A DNA stretch of 64,000 nucleotides from Melghirimyces profundicolus. GTDB taxonomy: Bacteria; Bacillota; Bacilli; Thermoactinomycetales; DSM-45169. The stretch is taken from assembly GCF_003054245.1 (NCBI RefSeq), contig NZ_QBKR01000003.1, positions 169,305 through 233,304 on the forward strand, given 5' to 3'. A model generated the notes under the pieces. It made no database searches, was not told the origin of the DNA, and saw nothing but the letters and a program-made list of their open reading frames with translations. Position 1 is the stretch's first letter, and each line of letters opens with the position of its first letter. Positions 50,800 to 60,242 of the stretch are shown in pieces. The position numbers and the translations under genes were made by a program.

Positions 50800-52077
50800 A
50801 TGTGGTCAAAAAAATGGCTTCACGCGGGATTGGCACTTCTGTTGAGCATTTCGCTCTTAACGGCCTGCGGAGGGGAAACATCCGGGGACAGCGGAACGGT
50901 TACCTTGACATTCTGGAACGGTTTCACGGGTCCGGACGGTAAAAACATGAAGGAGATCGTAGATCAGTTCAACAAAGAACACAAAGGAAAAATCCATGTC
51001 AAAATGGAGGCCATACCCTGGGATAATTTTTATGACAAAATCCGCACCGTGGTCGCCTCGGGAAAAGCTCCCGATGTAGCGGCGATGCACCTGGACCAGG
51101 TCCCGAGAATGGCCAATAAAGGTGTGCTGACCCCTCTTGACGGGCACCTTGAAAAAGTCGATTTGAAGAAAGAAGATTTTCTTCCTGAGGTATGGGAAGC
51201 AGGCGTCTATGAAGACAAACGGTATGGAATTCCCCTTGACGTTCACCCGATCGGTCTCTATTACAATGTCGAGTTGTTGAAAGAGGCCGGCTTTGACAAG
51301 CCGCCGACCAACCTGAAAGAGTTTCTCGAAGTGGCGAAAGCGACAACTAAGGATACCGATGGCGACGGAAAGATCGATCAGTGGGGATTTGGGATGCCGA
51401 CGTTGTGGCCCGCTCAGATGATTTTCTTCTCCAATCTGCATCAGTTTGGCGGAGAGGCGGTCAGTTCAGACGGAACGAAAGCCCTTTATAATTCGGAAGA
51501 AGGCGAAAAAACGCTTCAATTAATGAAAGACATGATCTTCAAATACAAGGTTTCGCCGAAAAACATCCAACAGGATGGAGAAAATACCCTCTTTCGCCAA
51601 GGGAAGATGGCGATGCATATTAATGGCATTTGGATGATCAACGGGTTGAAGGAACAGAAGGGTCTAAAGTTTGCTGCGGCGCCACTTCCCCAGTTCGGCG
51701 ACCAGAAGGCGACCTGGGCTAGTTCCCACAATTTAGTGCTTCCCAAACAGCGTGATGAGGACCCGAAAAAAACCGAAGCGGCGATGACCTTTGTCGATTA
51801 CGTAACGGAAAACAGCCTGGCTTGGGCAAAAGCGGGGCAGATTCCCGCCCGCAACTCCGTACGTGAAAGCGACGAGTTCAAAGCCTTGAAAGAACAGAGC
51901 CAATTTGCCAAACAAGTGGATTACCTAAAGTTCCATAACCCTACCCCGACGTTTGTGGATGTTTGGAGTCCGACCGAACAAGCGATTAACAAAGTGCTCC
52001 TCGGTCAGAAAGAGCCGGAGGAAGCCTTGAATCAAGCAGCCAAAAAAGGGGAGAAAATGGCGGAAGCACAAAAGTAG
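50800..52077 (+). CDS. Sugar ABC transporter substrate-binding lipoprotein
   Basis: A 425-residue family 1 solute-binding protein. A lipoprotein signal ends in LLTAC (Cys23). The mature part starts VTLTFWNGFTGPDGKNMKEIVDQFNKEH and contains GKAPDVAAMHLDQVPRMANKGVLTPLD and YGIPLDVHPIGLYYN, typical of oligosaccharide binders. ATG 50800 is preferred because AAGGAGG lies 8 nt upstream; ATG 50782 precedes that site. It is first of the operon with two permeases. No ATPase gene is present, so a shared MsmX-type ATPase elsewhere is expected. Confidence 0.92.
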   Translation: MWSKKWLHAGLALLLSISLLTACGGETSGDSGTVTLTFWNGFTGPDGKNMKEIVDQFNKEHKGKIHVKMEAIPWDNFYDKIRTVVASGKAPDVAAMHLDQVPRMANKGVLTPLDGHLEKVDLKKEDFLPEVWEAGVYEDKRYGIPLDVHPIGLYYNVELLKEAGFDKPPTNLKEFLEVAKATTKDTDGDGKIDQWGFGMPTLWPAQMIFFSNLHQFGGEAVSSDGTKALYNSEEGEKTLQLMKDMIFKYKVSPKNIQQDGENTLFRQGKMAMHINGIWMINGLKEQKGLKFAAAPLPQFGDQKATWASSHNLVLPKQRDEDPKKTEAAMTFVDYVTENSLAWAKAGQIPARNSVRESDEFKALKEQSQFAKQVDYLKFHNPTPTFVDVWSPTEQAINKVLLGQKEPEEALNQAAKKGEKMAEAQK

Positions 52078-52083
52078 TAATGG

Positions 52084-52107
52084 GGGAGGGGCTCCCTCCC
52101 TTTTTTT
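52084..52107 (+). terminator. Intra-operon terminator/attenuator after the binding protein
   Basis: GGGAGGG and CCCTCCC form a perfect 7-bp stem with a 3-nt loop followed by T7. It lies between the binding-protein and permease genes and would give more binding protein than permease. Confidence 0.85.
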
Positions 52108-52127
52108 AACGGAAGGAGGAGGCCGGC

Positions 52128-53096
52128 ATGGATCCCCGGATTGAAAAACATTCAACCTCATTTACCGGGACCAATGTCCCGATTGGGGATGGGAAAACCA
52201 AAGGATCCGCGATACAGAATGCGACCCCTTATCTTTTTATCGCACCGCACCTCGTTTTCTTCATTATCTTTCTCATCGTTCCGATCGGTTACGGGATTTA
52301 TATCAGCTTGCATGAATGGGATTATCTGACTCCGCCGGAATTTGTGGGACTGCAGCATTATAGGAACATCTTTCTCAACCCGACGAGCATCGACTATGTC
52401 GAGTTTTGGAACGCCTTTTGGAATACGGTTCAATTTGTGGTTTTCGCAGTTCCGGTGCTGATTGTCGTTCCGCTGGTGCTGGCCGTTGCGGTGGATACCA
52501 AAACATGGGGCACTCATTTCTTCCGCGCGGTTTTTTATGCGCCCTCCCTGCTTTCGGTAGCGACCGTCTCGTTGATCTGGCTGTGGATTCTGGACACCAA
52601 TGCCGGGATCGTTAACTTTTATCTAAATAAATTTGGTGGGGAAACTGTTCCTTGGTTGAGCAAAATGCCGTGGGCGTGGATTGCCCTCGTCGTAATGACG
52701 GTTTGGTGGACGATCGGCAGGAACATGATCATTTTTTTGGCCGGGTTGCAGGATATTCCGGAGGAGTTGCATGAGGCCGCCAAAATCGACGGGGCCGGCC
52801 GGTTGTCACGGTTTTTCCACATCATTCTTCCCGGGATCCGCGGCCCGATGCTGTTCTGTGTTGTCATGACGACGATTGAATCGTTTAACTTGTTCGGTCA
52901 GCCTTATATGACGACGCAAGGTGGACCGGGAGAAGAAACCGAAGTGCTGATGATGCTGATCCGCCAGGTTGGGTTTGCCGATTTCCGGATGGGCAGCGCT
53001 GCGGCGATGGCGCTTATCATGGGCTTCTCCCTGCTGTTGATTAGCATGGTTCAATTTGCCGTGATGAATCGCGGGCAAATCAGGGGCCCCCGTTAA
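52128..53096 (+). CDS. Sugar ABC transporter permease (MalF type)
   Basis: A 322-residue inner-membrane permease with six or so helices. An N-terminal cytosolic stretch of about 30 residues precedes ATPYLFIAPHLVFFIIFLIVPIGYGIYIS. The ATPase-contact loop is EELHEAAKIDGAGRLSRFFHIILP. ATG 52128 follows AAGGAGGAGG. It pairs with the second permease 26 nt downstream. Confidence 0.92.
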   Translation: MDPRIEKHSTSFTGTNVPIGDGKTKGSAIQNATPYLFIAPHLVFFIIFLIVPIGYGIYISLHEWDYLTPPEFVGLQHYRNIFLNPTSIDYVEFWNAFWNTVQFVVFAVPVLIVVPLVLAVAVDTKTWGTHFFRAVFYAPSLLSVATVSLIWLWILDTNAGIVNFYLNKFGGETVPWLSKMPWAWIALVVMTVWWTIGRNMIIFLAGLQDIPEELHEAAKIDGAGRLSRFFHIILPGIRGPMLFCVVMTTIESFNLFGQPYMTTQGGPGEETEVLMMLIRQVGFADFRMGSAAAMALIMGFSLLLISMVQFAVMNRGQIRGPR

Positions 53097-53122
53097 ATTG
53101 AACACGGATCGGAGGGTAGATG

Positions 53123-53962
53123 ATGGCTCTCAAATCGGAGGAACGGAGGACCCAGCGGTTCACGTTTGTCTTTCTCGTGATCGCTGCTGTTGTGTGGCTG
53201 GCGCCGATGGTATGGGTTTTGTCAACTTCGCTCAAACCCGAAAGCCAGGCGATTTCCTGGCCGCTTCGCTGGATACCGGAAACGCTTACATTTGAAAACT
53301 ACTTCATCATATTGGGGAGTGCGAGCACCCCGGTGATTCGCTGGTTCGGCAATAGCCTACTGATCGCTTCCCTGCATACGTTCTTCATCCTCATCGTCGA
53401 TTCGATGGCCGCTTACGCTTATGCGCGAATGCGCTTTAAAGGAAGAGACGTCCTGTTTTGGATCCTGATGACAACGATGATGATCCCTCCAGTGATTACG
53501 TACATCCCTTTGTATTCCATTGTGGATAAGCTGGGGTGGGTGGACACGCCCTGGGCCATGATCATTCCGGGATTGGGCGGTGTGTTCGGCATCTTTCTGC
53601 TTCGCCAGTTCTTTCTGGGTATCCCGTATGAACTAGAAGAAGCGGCGCGGATCGATGGTGCCGGAGCGTTTCAAATTTTCTTCCGTATCATTCTTCCGCT
53701 GGCAAAGCCAGCGCTGGTGACGGTGGCTCTGTTTACGTTTATGAGCAACTGGAACGATTTCTTTTGGCCGTTGATCGTAACCAACAGTGTGGAAATGCGG
53801 ACCCTGCCGGTGGGTCTCTCCATATTGCAAGGAAGCTTCAATATCCAATATGCCAAGCTGATGGCGGCGACTGTTCTTTCCGCTCTCCCCGTACTCGTCC
53901 TGTTCCTGTTTGCTCAGCGGTTCTTTGTCAAGGGTGCCACCATGACTGGGATTAAAGGCTGA
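53123..53962 (+). CDS. Sugar ABC transporter permease (MalG type)
   Basis: A 279-residue permease. The N-terminal helix is FTFVFLVIAAVVWLAPMVWVLSTSLK and the contact loop is YELEEAARIDGAGAFQIFFRIILPLAKPAL. ATG 53123 is preferred to ATG 53120 because GGAGGG is 6 nt upstream. With the previous gene it forms the membrane channel of the sugar importer. Confidence 0.92.
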   Translation: MALKSEERRTQRFTFVFLVIAAVVWLAPMVWVLSTSLKPESQAISWPLRWIPETLTFENYFIILGSASTPVIRWFGNSLLIASLHTFFILIVDSMAAYAYARMRFKGRDVLFWILMTTMMIPPVITYIPLYSIVDKLGWVDTPWAMIIPGLGGVFGIFLLRQFFLGIPYELEEAARIDGAGAFQIFFRIILPLAKPALVTVALFTFMSNWNDFFWPLIVTNSVEMRTLPVGLSILQGSFNIQYAKLMAATVLSALPVLVLFLFAQRFFVKGATMTGIKG

Positions 53963-53996
53963 CCGGGTGAGAATCAGACCGAATGGAGGGAGACGG

Positions 53997-54665
53997 ATGC
54001 GCGGTGCAGCCAGAGTGTTCGGAAAATCGCTGTTCGATGCTTACCAGAACTTGAGCGTCACCATCGGCGTCTCGTTGATCTGGATGGTCGGAATCCTCCC
54101 GATCGTCACGGCCGGGCCCGTCACCGCGGGAATGTTTTATACGATTCACAGGAAAAAAACGGCGGATGCTTTTCATTTCGACGACTTTCTGCAGGGGATC
54201 AAGCGGTTTTACAAACCGACAATTTTCCTGTTTCTGCTGAGCGGGCTTTTTTGGGCGCCGGCCCTGATCTATTTTGTCTTGTTGACACAGGCCGAACCGA
54301 CCCTGATCACCCGATTGCTGTCCGGGGCACTCTTGTACTTGATGTTGATGGGGGCACTGGTGCAAGGCTTTTGTTATCCGCTGATGGTGATCCAAAACCG
54401 GACGGATGTGGGCGGCCTCCTCCGAGATACCTTTTTGCTGGTCGGAAAACGCCCCTTTTTCAGCATTGCGGTCTTAATCGGGATCGGCTTGATGACCGCA
54501 GTTTGCTTGTGGATCCCGCTGCTGTTGGTCACGGTCTGGGCGGGGGCCGCCGGGTGGATGATGTACTACAGTTGCCTATATCTGATGCCCCGGGATCATC
54601 CGATGCTGTCGAATATCGATTGGCATGTCGACTGGCGGTTGGTATTGAAGCCCTGGCTGCAGTAG
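53997..54665 (+). CDS. YesL-like (DUF624) membrane protein
   Basis: A 222-residue membrane protein with four to five hydrophobic segments, starting FGKSLFDAYQNLSVTIGVSLIWMVGILPIVTAGPVTAGMFY, the hallmark of the DUF624/YesL family. These proteins are usually encoded beside carbohydrate ABC importers, but their role is not established. ATG 53997 follows GGAGGGA. It lies 34 nt after the second permease gene. Confidence 0.8.
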   Translation: MRGAARVFGKSLFDAYQNLSVTIGVSLIWMVGILPIVTAGPVTAGMFYTIHRKKTADAFHFDDFLQGIKRFYKPTIFLFLLSGLFWAPALIYFVLLTQAEPTLITRLLSGALLYLMLMGALVQGFCYPLMVIQNRTDVGGLLRDTFLLVGKRPFFSIAVLIGIGLMTAVCLWIPLLLVTVWAGAAGWMMYYSCLYLMPRDHPMLSNIDWHVDWRLVLKPWLQ

Positions 54666-54716
54666 GCCGTTTCATCAGTCTCGGCGGTGATGGTGGCTTG
54701 ATCCACATCTCCGACC

Positions 54717-54873
54717 AGCCTCATGGGCATGTGGGGGAGGACCTACTGGCCGATCGACAAGGCCAAAAAGGGACTGGGTTTCCGTCCGAAATACAATTTC
54801 GATGGTTATCGTGCAAGCGCTGGCCGAAGCGGACCGGGACTATTATCCCTTCGCCGGATTGCCTCTTGGTGGG
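54717..54873 (+). pseudogene. C-terminal relic of an NAD-dependent epimerase
   Basis: In one frame TYWPIDKAKKGLGFRPKYNFDGY and, after a one-base shift, ALAEADRDYYPFAGLPL. Together these resemble the end of NAD-dependent epimerase/dehydratases. The upstream part of the gene is gone. The GH2 gene begins 49 nt later. Confidence 0.5.
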
Positions 54874-54921
54874 GGGTCAAATGAACCGATTAAACAAATG
54901 AGCCAAAAGGAGTGGTTGGAT

Positions 54922-56670
54922 ATGAGCCGCATGCCCCGCCCCGAATATCCGCGACCGCATTTTCGACGGGATCTGTGGATCAATTTAAACGGCGAGTGGC
55001 AGTTCGAATTTGACGACAACAATGTGGGCACCCGGGAAAAATGGTACGCGGGGAAGGATTTTTCACGCACGATCACCGTTCCCTTTTCCTATCAGAGCCG
55101 GTTAAGCGGGATCGGGGAAACCCGGTTTCATGATCTCGTTTGGTATAAGAGACGATTTGAGCTGCCGGATGAAATGTCCGGGAAAACGATCCTATTGCAT
55201 TTCGGCGCGGTGGATTACCGGGCCTGGGTATGGGTGAACGGGATGTTCGTAGCGTTTCACGAAGGGGGACACGTCCCTTTTCACGCGGACATTACCCCAC
55301 ACCTGAAAGACGGTTCGAACGAAGTCGTGGTCAAGGCGGAGGACCCTTCAGGGGCGTTGGACCAACCGCGCGGCAAACAGTACTGGAAGGAACAATCGGA
55401 GTCCATCTTCTATACGCGGACGACCGGGATCTGGCAGACGGTATGGTTGGAAGCGGTGTCCGAAACACACCTTGAAAAAGTGAAAATGACCCCCGATATC
55501 GACCGTGACGAGATCGCGATCGAATACTGGGTGAAGCATCCCCGTCCCGGCGACCGGTTGGTGATCGGGATTTCTTTCGACGGGGAGCCGGTTGCGGAAG
55601 AAACGGTTCTTCTCCGGCAAGCCCGTTCACGGCGACGCATCCATCTCAACGATTTTCATGTCCATGGTCCCGGGAGGCTTTGGTCCCCCGAACATCCCAA
55701 CCTCTACGATGTGACGTTCACATTGCGCCGGGACGACCGGGTGATGGACGAAGTGACGAGCTACTTCGGCATGCGGAAAATTTCGATCGAAAACGGGCAG
55801 GTCTTTTTAAATAACCGGCCTTACTATATGAAATTGGTCTTAGATCAGGGATATTTTCCCGACGGCATTTTGACGCCTCCATCCGACGAAGCCCTTCGTC
55901 GCGACGTGGAACTGACGAAAGCGATGGGCTTCAATGGGGCGCGCAAGCACCAAAAGGTGGAAGATCCCCGCTACTTGTACTGGGCCGACAAGCTCGGGCT
56001 GCTGGTGTGGGGGGAAATGGCCAACTGCTACACCTACTCCGACCAAGCGGTCAGACGGATGACAGCCGAATGGCAGGAAGCGATCGAGCGGGATTACAAC
56101 CACCCGTCAATTGTGGCCTGGGTGCCGCTCAATGAGAGTTGGGGAGTCCCGCAGTTGCTCACCGATCCGAGGCAGCAAGCCCATTCCCTGGCCCTGTACT
56201 GGTTGACCAAATCCCTGGACCCGACGCGATTGGTCATCTCCAATGACGGGTGGGAACATACCCGGTCGGACCTGTTCACCATTCACGATTACGAAGCACG
56301 AAAAGACGTGCTGAAGGAACGGTACGCCGATCAGGACCGCATCCTTTCGTCCATGCCTGGAAACCGGTTGCTCTATGTCCCCGGTTATCCGTATCGGGGA
56401 GAGCCGATTCTGGTGACGGAGTTCGGGGGCATCGCCTATAAGAAGAGTGACTGGGAGGGGTGGGGTTATTCCGGGGCTTGCGATGACGAAGATTTCGTCA
56501 ATCGCTACCGGGATGTGGTCTCCGCCATGCTGGAATCCCCCATGATCCAGGGGTTCTGCTATACCCAGTTGACGGACGTGGAGCAGGAGATCAACGGGCT
56601 ACTCACCTACGACCGCAAACCAAAAGTCGATCCGGAGAGGATCCGCAGCATAAACGAAGGCCGTGGTTGA
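54922..56670 (+). CDS. Glycoside hydrolase family 2 protein
   Basis: A 582-residue enzyme without signal peptide. The N-terminal sugar-binding domain has LWINLNGEWQFEFDD and AWVWVNGMFVAFHEGGHVPFHADIT; then an immunoglobulin-like domain; then the TIM barrel with acid/base Glu in WVPLNESWGVP and nucleophile Glu in ILVTEFGG. It is shorter than LacZ. ATG 54922 has AAGGAG 9 nt upstream; the frame is open into the epimerase relic. The gal genes nearby suggest release of galactose from imported galactosides (inference); glucuronide or arabinoside substrates are also possible. Confidence 0.85.
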   Translation: MSRMPRPEYPRPHFRRDLWINLNGEWQFEFDDNNVGTREKWYAGKDFSRTITVPFSYQSRLSGIGETRFHDLVWYKRRFELPDEMSGKTILLHFGAVDYRAWVWVNGMFVAFHEGGHVPFHADITPHLKDGSNEVVVKAEDPSGALDQPRGKQYWKEQSESIFYTRTTGIWQTVWLEAVSETHLEKVKMTPDIDRDEIAIEYWVKHPRPGDRLVIGISFDGEPVAEETVLLRQARSRRRIHLNDFHVHGPGRLWSPEHPNLYDVTFTLRRDDRVMDEVTSYFGMRKISIENGQVFLNNRPYYMKLVLDQGYFPDGILTPPSDEALRRDVELTKAMGFNGARKHQKVEDPRYLYWADKLGLLVWGEMANCYTYSDQAVRRMTAEWQEAIERDYNHPSIVAWVPLNESWGVPQLLTDPRQQAHSLALYWLTKSLDPTRLVISNDGWEHTRSDLFTIHDYEARKDVLKERYADQDRILSSMPGNRLLYVPGYPYRGEPILVTEFGGIAYKKSDWEGWGYSGACDDEDFVNRYRDVVSAMLESPMIQGFCYTQLTDVEQEINGLLTYDRKPKVDPERIRSINEGRG

Positions 56671-56709
56671 TGCTGCGGCCTTTCTGTTGCAAAGAGAGGG
56701 GGATACCCA

Positions 56710-57984
56710 TTGAAAAAGAACGATCTGTTACAGTCGGGAGGGAACGCCTTTTTCTGGGCGACAGGAATCGAAGATACCTTCATCCCCCAATCGGGGCCCG
56801 GGAAACGGGCGTTGGACGAGTATGAACTGACCGATCACTACAACCAATGGAGAAAGGACCTCGACCGGGCGGCGGAGCTGGGCGTGTCGATGATGCGGTA
56901 CGGCGTCCCCTGGTATCGGGTCAACCCCGCGCCCGGCGTGTTCGACTGGGGGTGGATGGATCGGGTGTTGGAATACATGGTCCAAGAAAAGGGCATCGTC
57001 CCCATTGTCGATCTGATGCATTACGGTACCCCCTTGTGGCTGGAAGACCAGTTCATTCATCCGGACTATGAGGACCGGGTCTCGGAGTATGCCATGAAGT
57101 TCGCCGAACGGTACCGCGGTCTGGTCCGGTATTACACCCCCTTGAATGAGCCCTATGTCAACGCGGAGTTCTGCGGTGAAATCAAGCGGTGGCCTCCCTG
57201 TCTGGAAGGAGAAAGGGGCTTCGTCGCGATCATGAGAAACCTGTGCCGGGGGATCATCAAGACGGTACGAGGAATCCGTTCCGTCGATCCCGATTCGGTG
57301 ATGGTCCATGTGGATGCCACCGGCTGGTTTTACCCGGGGAGTCCCGAGCTGGCCGAAAAGGCGGATCATCTGTTCCACAAACGGCTACTCTGTTTTGATC
57401 TGATCTCGGGGAGAGTGGACGAGGGACACATTCTGTCCGGCTGGTTGGCCGCCAACGGCCTTGTCCGGGAAGAGCTGGAATGGTTCCGGCGGCACGCGAT
57501 CTCCCTGGATATCGTCGGGGTGAACTACTACCCGGAACTTTCCGTCTTCAAAGTGATCGAGGAAGACGGCACAGTCACCCTGAAGCCGGTCTGGGGCGGG
57601 ACGGAGGGGTTGAAAACCACCATCAGCGCCTACTACAACCGCTACCGTCGGCCAATTTTCCTCACCGAGACCAGCACCAACGAGAAAGTGGCCAGCCGGG
57701 AGCGGTGGTTGTCGGAGTCGGTTCAAGCGATACGGGAGCTGCGTGAGGAAGGGATTCCGGTGATCGGTTACACCTGGTGGCCCCTGTACGACCTCGTCAA
57801 TTGGGATTACCGGGAAGGAGACGCATCGATGGCGGAGTATATCGAGCCGATGGGGCTGTGGTCCCTTGAAGAAGAAAGTGGTTTGTGGGTCCGAAAACCA
57901 CTGGGGGTGGTCAGTGCGTTTAAGGAGGTGGTCCGTTCCGCTGAATTTCCCCCGGTCATGATGAGAAAACTGGATTTTTCGTGA
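56710..57984 (+). CDS. Glycoside hydrolase family 1-like protein
   Basis: A 424-residue TIM-barrel enzyme: N-terminal NAFFWATGIEDTF, acid/base Glu in YYTPLNEPYVNAEF and probable nucleophile Glu in PIFLTETSTNE, placed as in GH1 beta-glycosidases. It has no signal peptide, so it acts on imported sugars. TTG 56710 follows GAGGGGGAT. It lies 39 nt after the GH2 gene; a weak hairpin spans the GH2 stop. Specificity is not readable. Confidence 0.8.
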   Translation: MKKNDLLQSGGNAFFWATGIEDTFIPQSGPGKRALDEYELTDHYNQWRKDLDRAAELGVSMMRYGVPWYRVNPAPGVFDWGWMDRVLEYMVQEKGIVPIVDLMHYGTPLWLEDQFIHPDYEDRVSEYAMKFAERYRGLVRYYTPLNEPYVNAEFCGEIKRWPPCLEGERGFVAIMRNLCRGIIKTVRGIRSVDPDSVMVHVDATGWFYPGSPELAEKADHLFHKRLLCFDLISGRVDEGHILSGWLAANGLVREELEWFRRHAISLDIVGVNYYPELSVFKVIEEDGTVTLKPVWGGTEGLKTTISAYYNRYRRPIFLTETSTNEKVASRERWLSESVQAIRELREEGIPVIGYTWWPLYDLVNWDYREGDASMAEYIEPMGLWSLEEESGLWVRKPLGVVSAFKEVVRSAEFPPVMMRKLDFS

Positions 57985-58005
57985 TAAAAAAAGACAAGGA
58001 ATCTT

Positions 58006-58065
58006 TTGAAAAAAGAAGACCAATTCTGTATAATGAAGTTAAATAATTAATTAATTTAAGTAATT
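58006..58065 (+). promoter_or_regulatory. galT promoter and operator
   Basis: TTGAAA (58006-58011) and TATAAT (58030-58035) are 18 nt apart. The operator ATTAATT-T-AAGTAAT (58051-58065), one mismatch from the shared palindrome, lies just after the expected start point, so the gal genes can be induced together with the importer. Confidence 0.7.
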
Positions 58066-58086
58066 GAAAAAGAGGTGAACCGTTCC

Positions 58087-59070
58087 GTGGAGTTGCGATA
58101 TAACCCGCTGTTGGACGATTGGACGATGGTGGCATCCAACCGGAAAAAACGGCCCAACATGCCGAAAACGGATTGTCCTTTTTGCCCAGGGTCGGGTAAA
58201 GTTCCTGACGTGTATGACGTACTGAAGTACGACAATGATTTTCCGGCGCTGATGCCGGAGCCGCCGGAACCGGACCCGGTCGGATCCGATCTGTACCGGA
58301 CGGAAAAGGCGGTGGGGAAGTGCGAAGTGATCCTCTACTCCCCCAGCCACACGGCCACCCTGCCGGAACTCCCCGTGGACCACATTGAAAAACTGGTCGA
58401 CCTGTGGACGGAACGGTTTGTGCAACTGGAGAAGGACTCCCGTCATGAATACGTGCTCATCTTTGAGAACCGGGGGGAGGAAGTGGGGGTGACGATGCCC
58501 CACCCCCACGGTCAGATCTACGCCTATTCCCGGATGCCGCTCAAGATCCGGATGGAGCTTTCCAACTGCAAAAAGCATCATGAGCGGACGGGGTCCTGTC
58601 TCATCTGCGATATGAACCAGGAGGAACAGGAATTTAAAGAGCGCGTGATCGTGGAGAACGACCATTTTCTCGCCTACATTCCCTTTTTTACCGACTATCC
58701 CTACGGCCTGTTTATCGCGAGCAAGAGCCATCGGACGGCTTTGAGCGATTTCAGCCGCGGGGAGAAGCGTGCCCTCGCCGACATTCTGAAGCGGATGACC
58801 GGGGCGATGGACACCCTGTTCGACCGGCCTTTTCCCTACATGATGGTGCTGCACCAGCGGCCGGTGACCGGGGAGGATGTAGAGGATTACTACCATTTCC
58901 ACATCGAGTTCTATCCACCTCTCAGGGAGCGGGACAAGATCAAATATTACGCCTCATCGGAGATGGGAGCCTGGGCGGCCTGCAACCCCCACGCCGTCGA
59001 GGAGACGGCGCCCCAGTTGCGGGAGGCCTACCGGCGCTGGCTGGAGCGGGAAGGGGTGGACGCTTCGTGA
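58087..59070 (+). CDS. galT: Galactose-1-phosphate uridylyltransferase
   Basis: A 327-residue HIT-superfamily enzyme. It transfers UMP between UDP-glucose and galactose-1-phosphate in the Leloir pathway. The nucleophile motif HPHGQ (about 137-141) is in GVTMPHPHGQIYAY; zinc ligands are suggested by DCPFCPGSG; the C-terminal YYHFHIEFYPPLR is conserved. GTG 58087 is preferred because AGAGGTG is 9 nt upstream. It overlaps galK by 4 nt. Confidence 0.92.
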   Translation: MELRYNPLLDDWTMVASNRKKRPNMPKTDCPFCPGSGKVPDVYDVLKYDNDFPALMPEPPEPDPVGSDLYRTEKAVGKCEVILYSPSHTATLPELPVDHIEKLVDLWTERFVQLEKDSRHEYVLIFENRGEEVGVTMPHPHGQIYAYSRMPLKIRMELSNCKKHHERTGSCLICDMNQEEQEFKERVIVENDHFLAYIPFFTDYPYGLFIASKSHRTALSDFSRGEKRALADILKRMTGAMDTLFDRPFPYMMVLHQRPVTGEDVEDYYHFHIEFYPPLRERDKIKYYASSEMGAWAACNPHAVEETAPQLREAYRRWLEREGVDAS

Positions 59071-60239
59071 CGGACCACCGATGGCTGAGGGAGGAGTTCA
59101 CCAAGGTGTTCGGACCGGGTCCGACCCGCCTTTTCTTCGCCCCCGGGAGGGTCAACCTGATCGGAGAGCACACGGATTACACCGGAGGATATGTCTTTCC
59201 GGCGGCGCTCTCCTTCGGCACCTGGGCGGTGGTGTGCCCCCGGAGAGATGGGGTGTATTCCCTCGCTTCCACGGGTTTTCCGGAGCGGGTCGTGTGCAGG
59301 CGAGACGGGATCCGCTACCGGCAAGAGGATGGTTGGGCCAATTATCCCAAGGGCGTGATCCGGCAGTTTGCCGAAAAGGGAGCCACCCTGAAGGGAGCGG
59401 ATATCCTGTTTCACGGCGATATGCCCCGGGGGGCCGGCCTTTCTTCCTCCGCCTCGATCGAACTGGCGACGGCGGTCGCCTTGGCCGCTTTGGAGGAGGG
59501 GGAGTGGCCGATGCTGGACCTGGTTCGGATGGCACAGCGGGCGGAGAACGAATTCATCGGGGTACAGTCCGGGATTATGGACCAGTTTTCATCGGGGATG
59601 GGCAAAGCGGACCATGCCATCCTCCTCAACTGTCGGACGCTGGCGTACCGGTACGTCCCCCTTGAACTGAAGAATTTCCGCCTGGTGATTGTTCACACCA
59701 ACAAAACCCGCACCTTGACGGATTCCAAGTACAACGAGCGGCACAGGGAGTGCTTAGAGGGGTTCCGCCAGCTCAGACACCGACTGCCCTTCGCAGGGGT
59801 GCTGGGAGAAGTGAAGGTGGAAGACTGGGTTTCCCACCGGAACGCGGTGGAGTCGGGTCTGCACCGGAAGCGATTGAAGCACGTGGTTACGGAAAACCGG
59901 CGCGTAGTGGATTCCGCCGCGGCCCTGGAGTCGGGTGACCTCTTCCGGTTCGGGGAGCTGATGAAAGAGTCGCACCGGTCGCTCCGGGATGATTATGAAG
60001 TGACGGGCCCCGAGCTGGACGTCTTGTTTGAGGCGGCCTCTTCCTTCGATGGGTGCATCGGGGCAAGGATGACCGGAGCGGGCTTTGGTGGTTGTACGGT
60101 CAATCTGGTGCACCGGGATCGCTTGCGGGGTTTCCGGGAACATGTAACGGAGCGATATTCGGAACGAACCGGCCGCAATCCCTTGTTCTACCCGGCGGAG
60201 ATTGGGGAAGGGGCCCGGGAAATTACGGAGGAGGAGTAA
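59067..60239 (+). CDS. galK: Galactokinase
   Basis: A 390-residue GHMP kinase that phosphorylates galactose at C1. Signature APGRVNLIGEHTDYTGGYVFPAAL; ATP loop PRGAGLSSSASIELA; catalytic Asp in GIMDQFSSG; C-terminal GARMTGAGFGGCTVNLV. GTG 59067 overlaps the galT stop (GTGA), so the two are coupled. Confidence 0.95.
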   Translation: MTDHRWLREEFTKVFGPGPTRLFFAPGRVNLIGEHTDYTGGYVFPAALSFGTWAVVCPRRDGVYSLASTGFPERVVCRRDGIRYRQEDGWANYPKGVIRQFAEKGATLKGADILFHGDMPRGAGLSSSASIELATAVALAALEEGEWPMLDLVRMAQRAENEFIGVQSGIMDQFSSGMGKADHAILLNCRTLAYRYVPLELKNFRLVIVHTNKTRTLTDSKYNERHRECLEGFRQLRHRLPFAGVLGEVKVEDWVSHRNAVESGLHRKRLKHVVTENRRVVDSAAALESGDLFRFGELMKESHRSLRDDYEVTGPELDVLFEAASSFDGCIGARMTGAGFGGCTVNLVHRDRLRGFREHVTERYSERTGRNPLFYPAEIGEGAREITEEE

Positions 60240-60242
60240 ACG

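Noticed and set aside
56656..56690. Hairpin AAGGCCG/CGGCCTT across the GH2 stop as an operon terminator
   Set aside because: It is not followed by a T run, and the GH1-like gene has no promoter of its own, so read-through is more likely.
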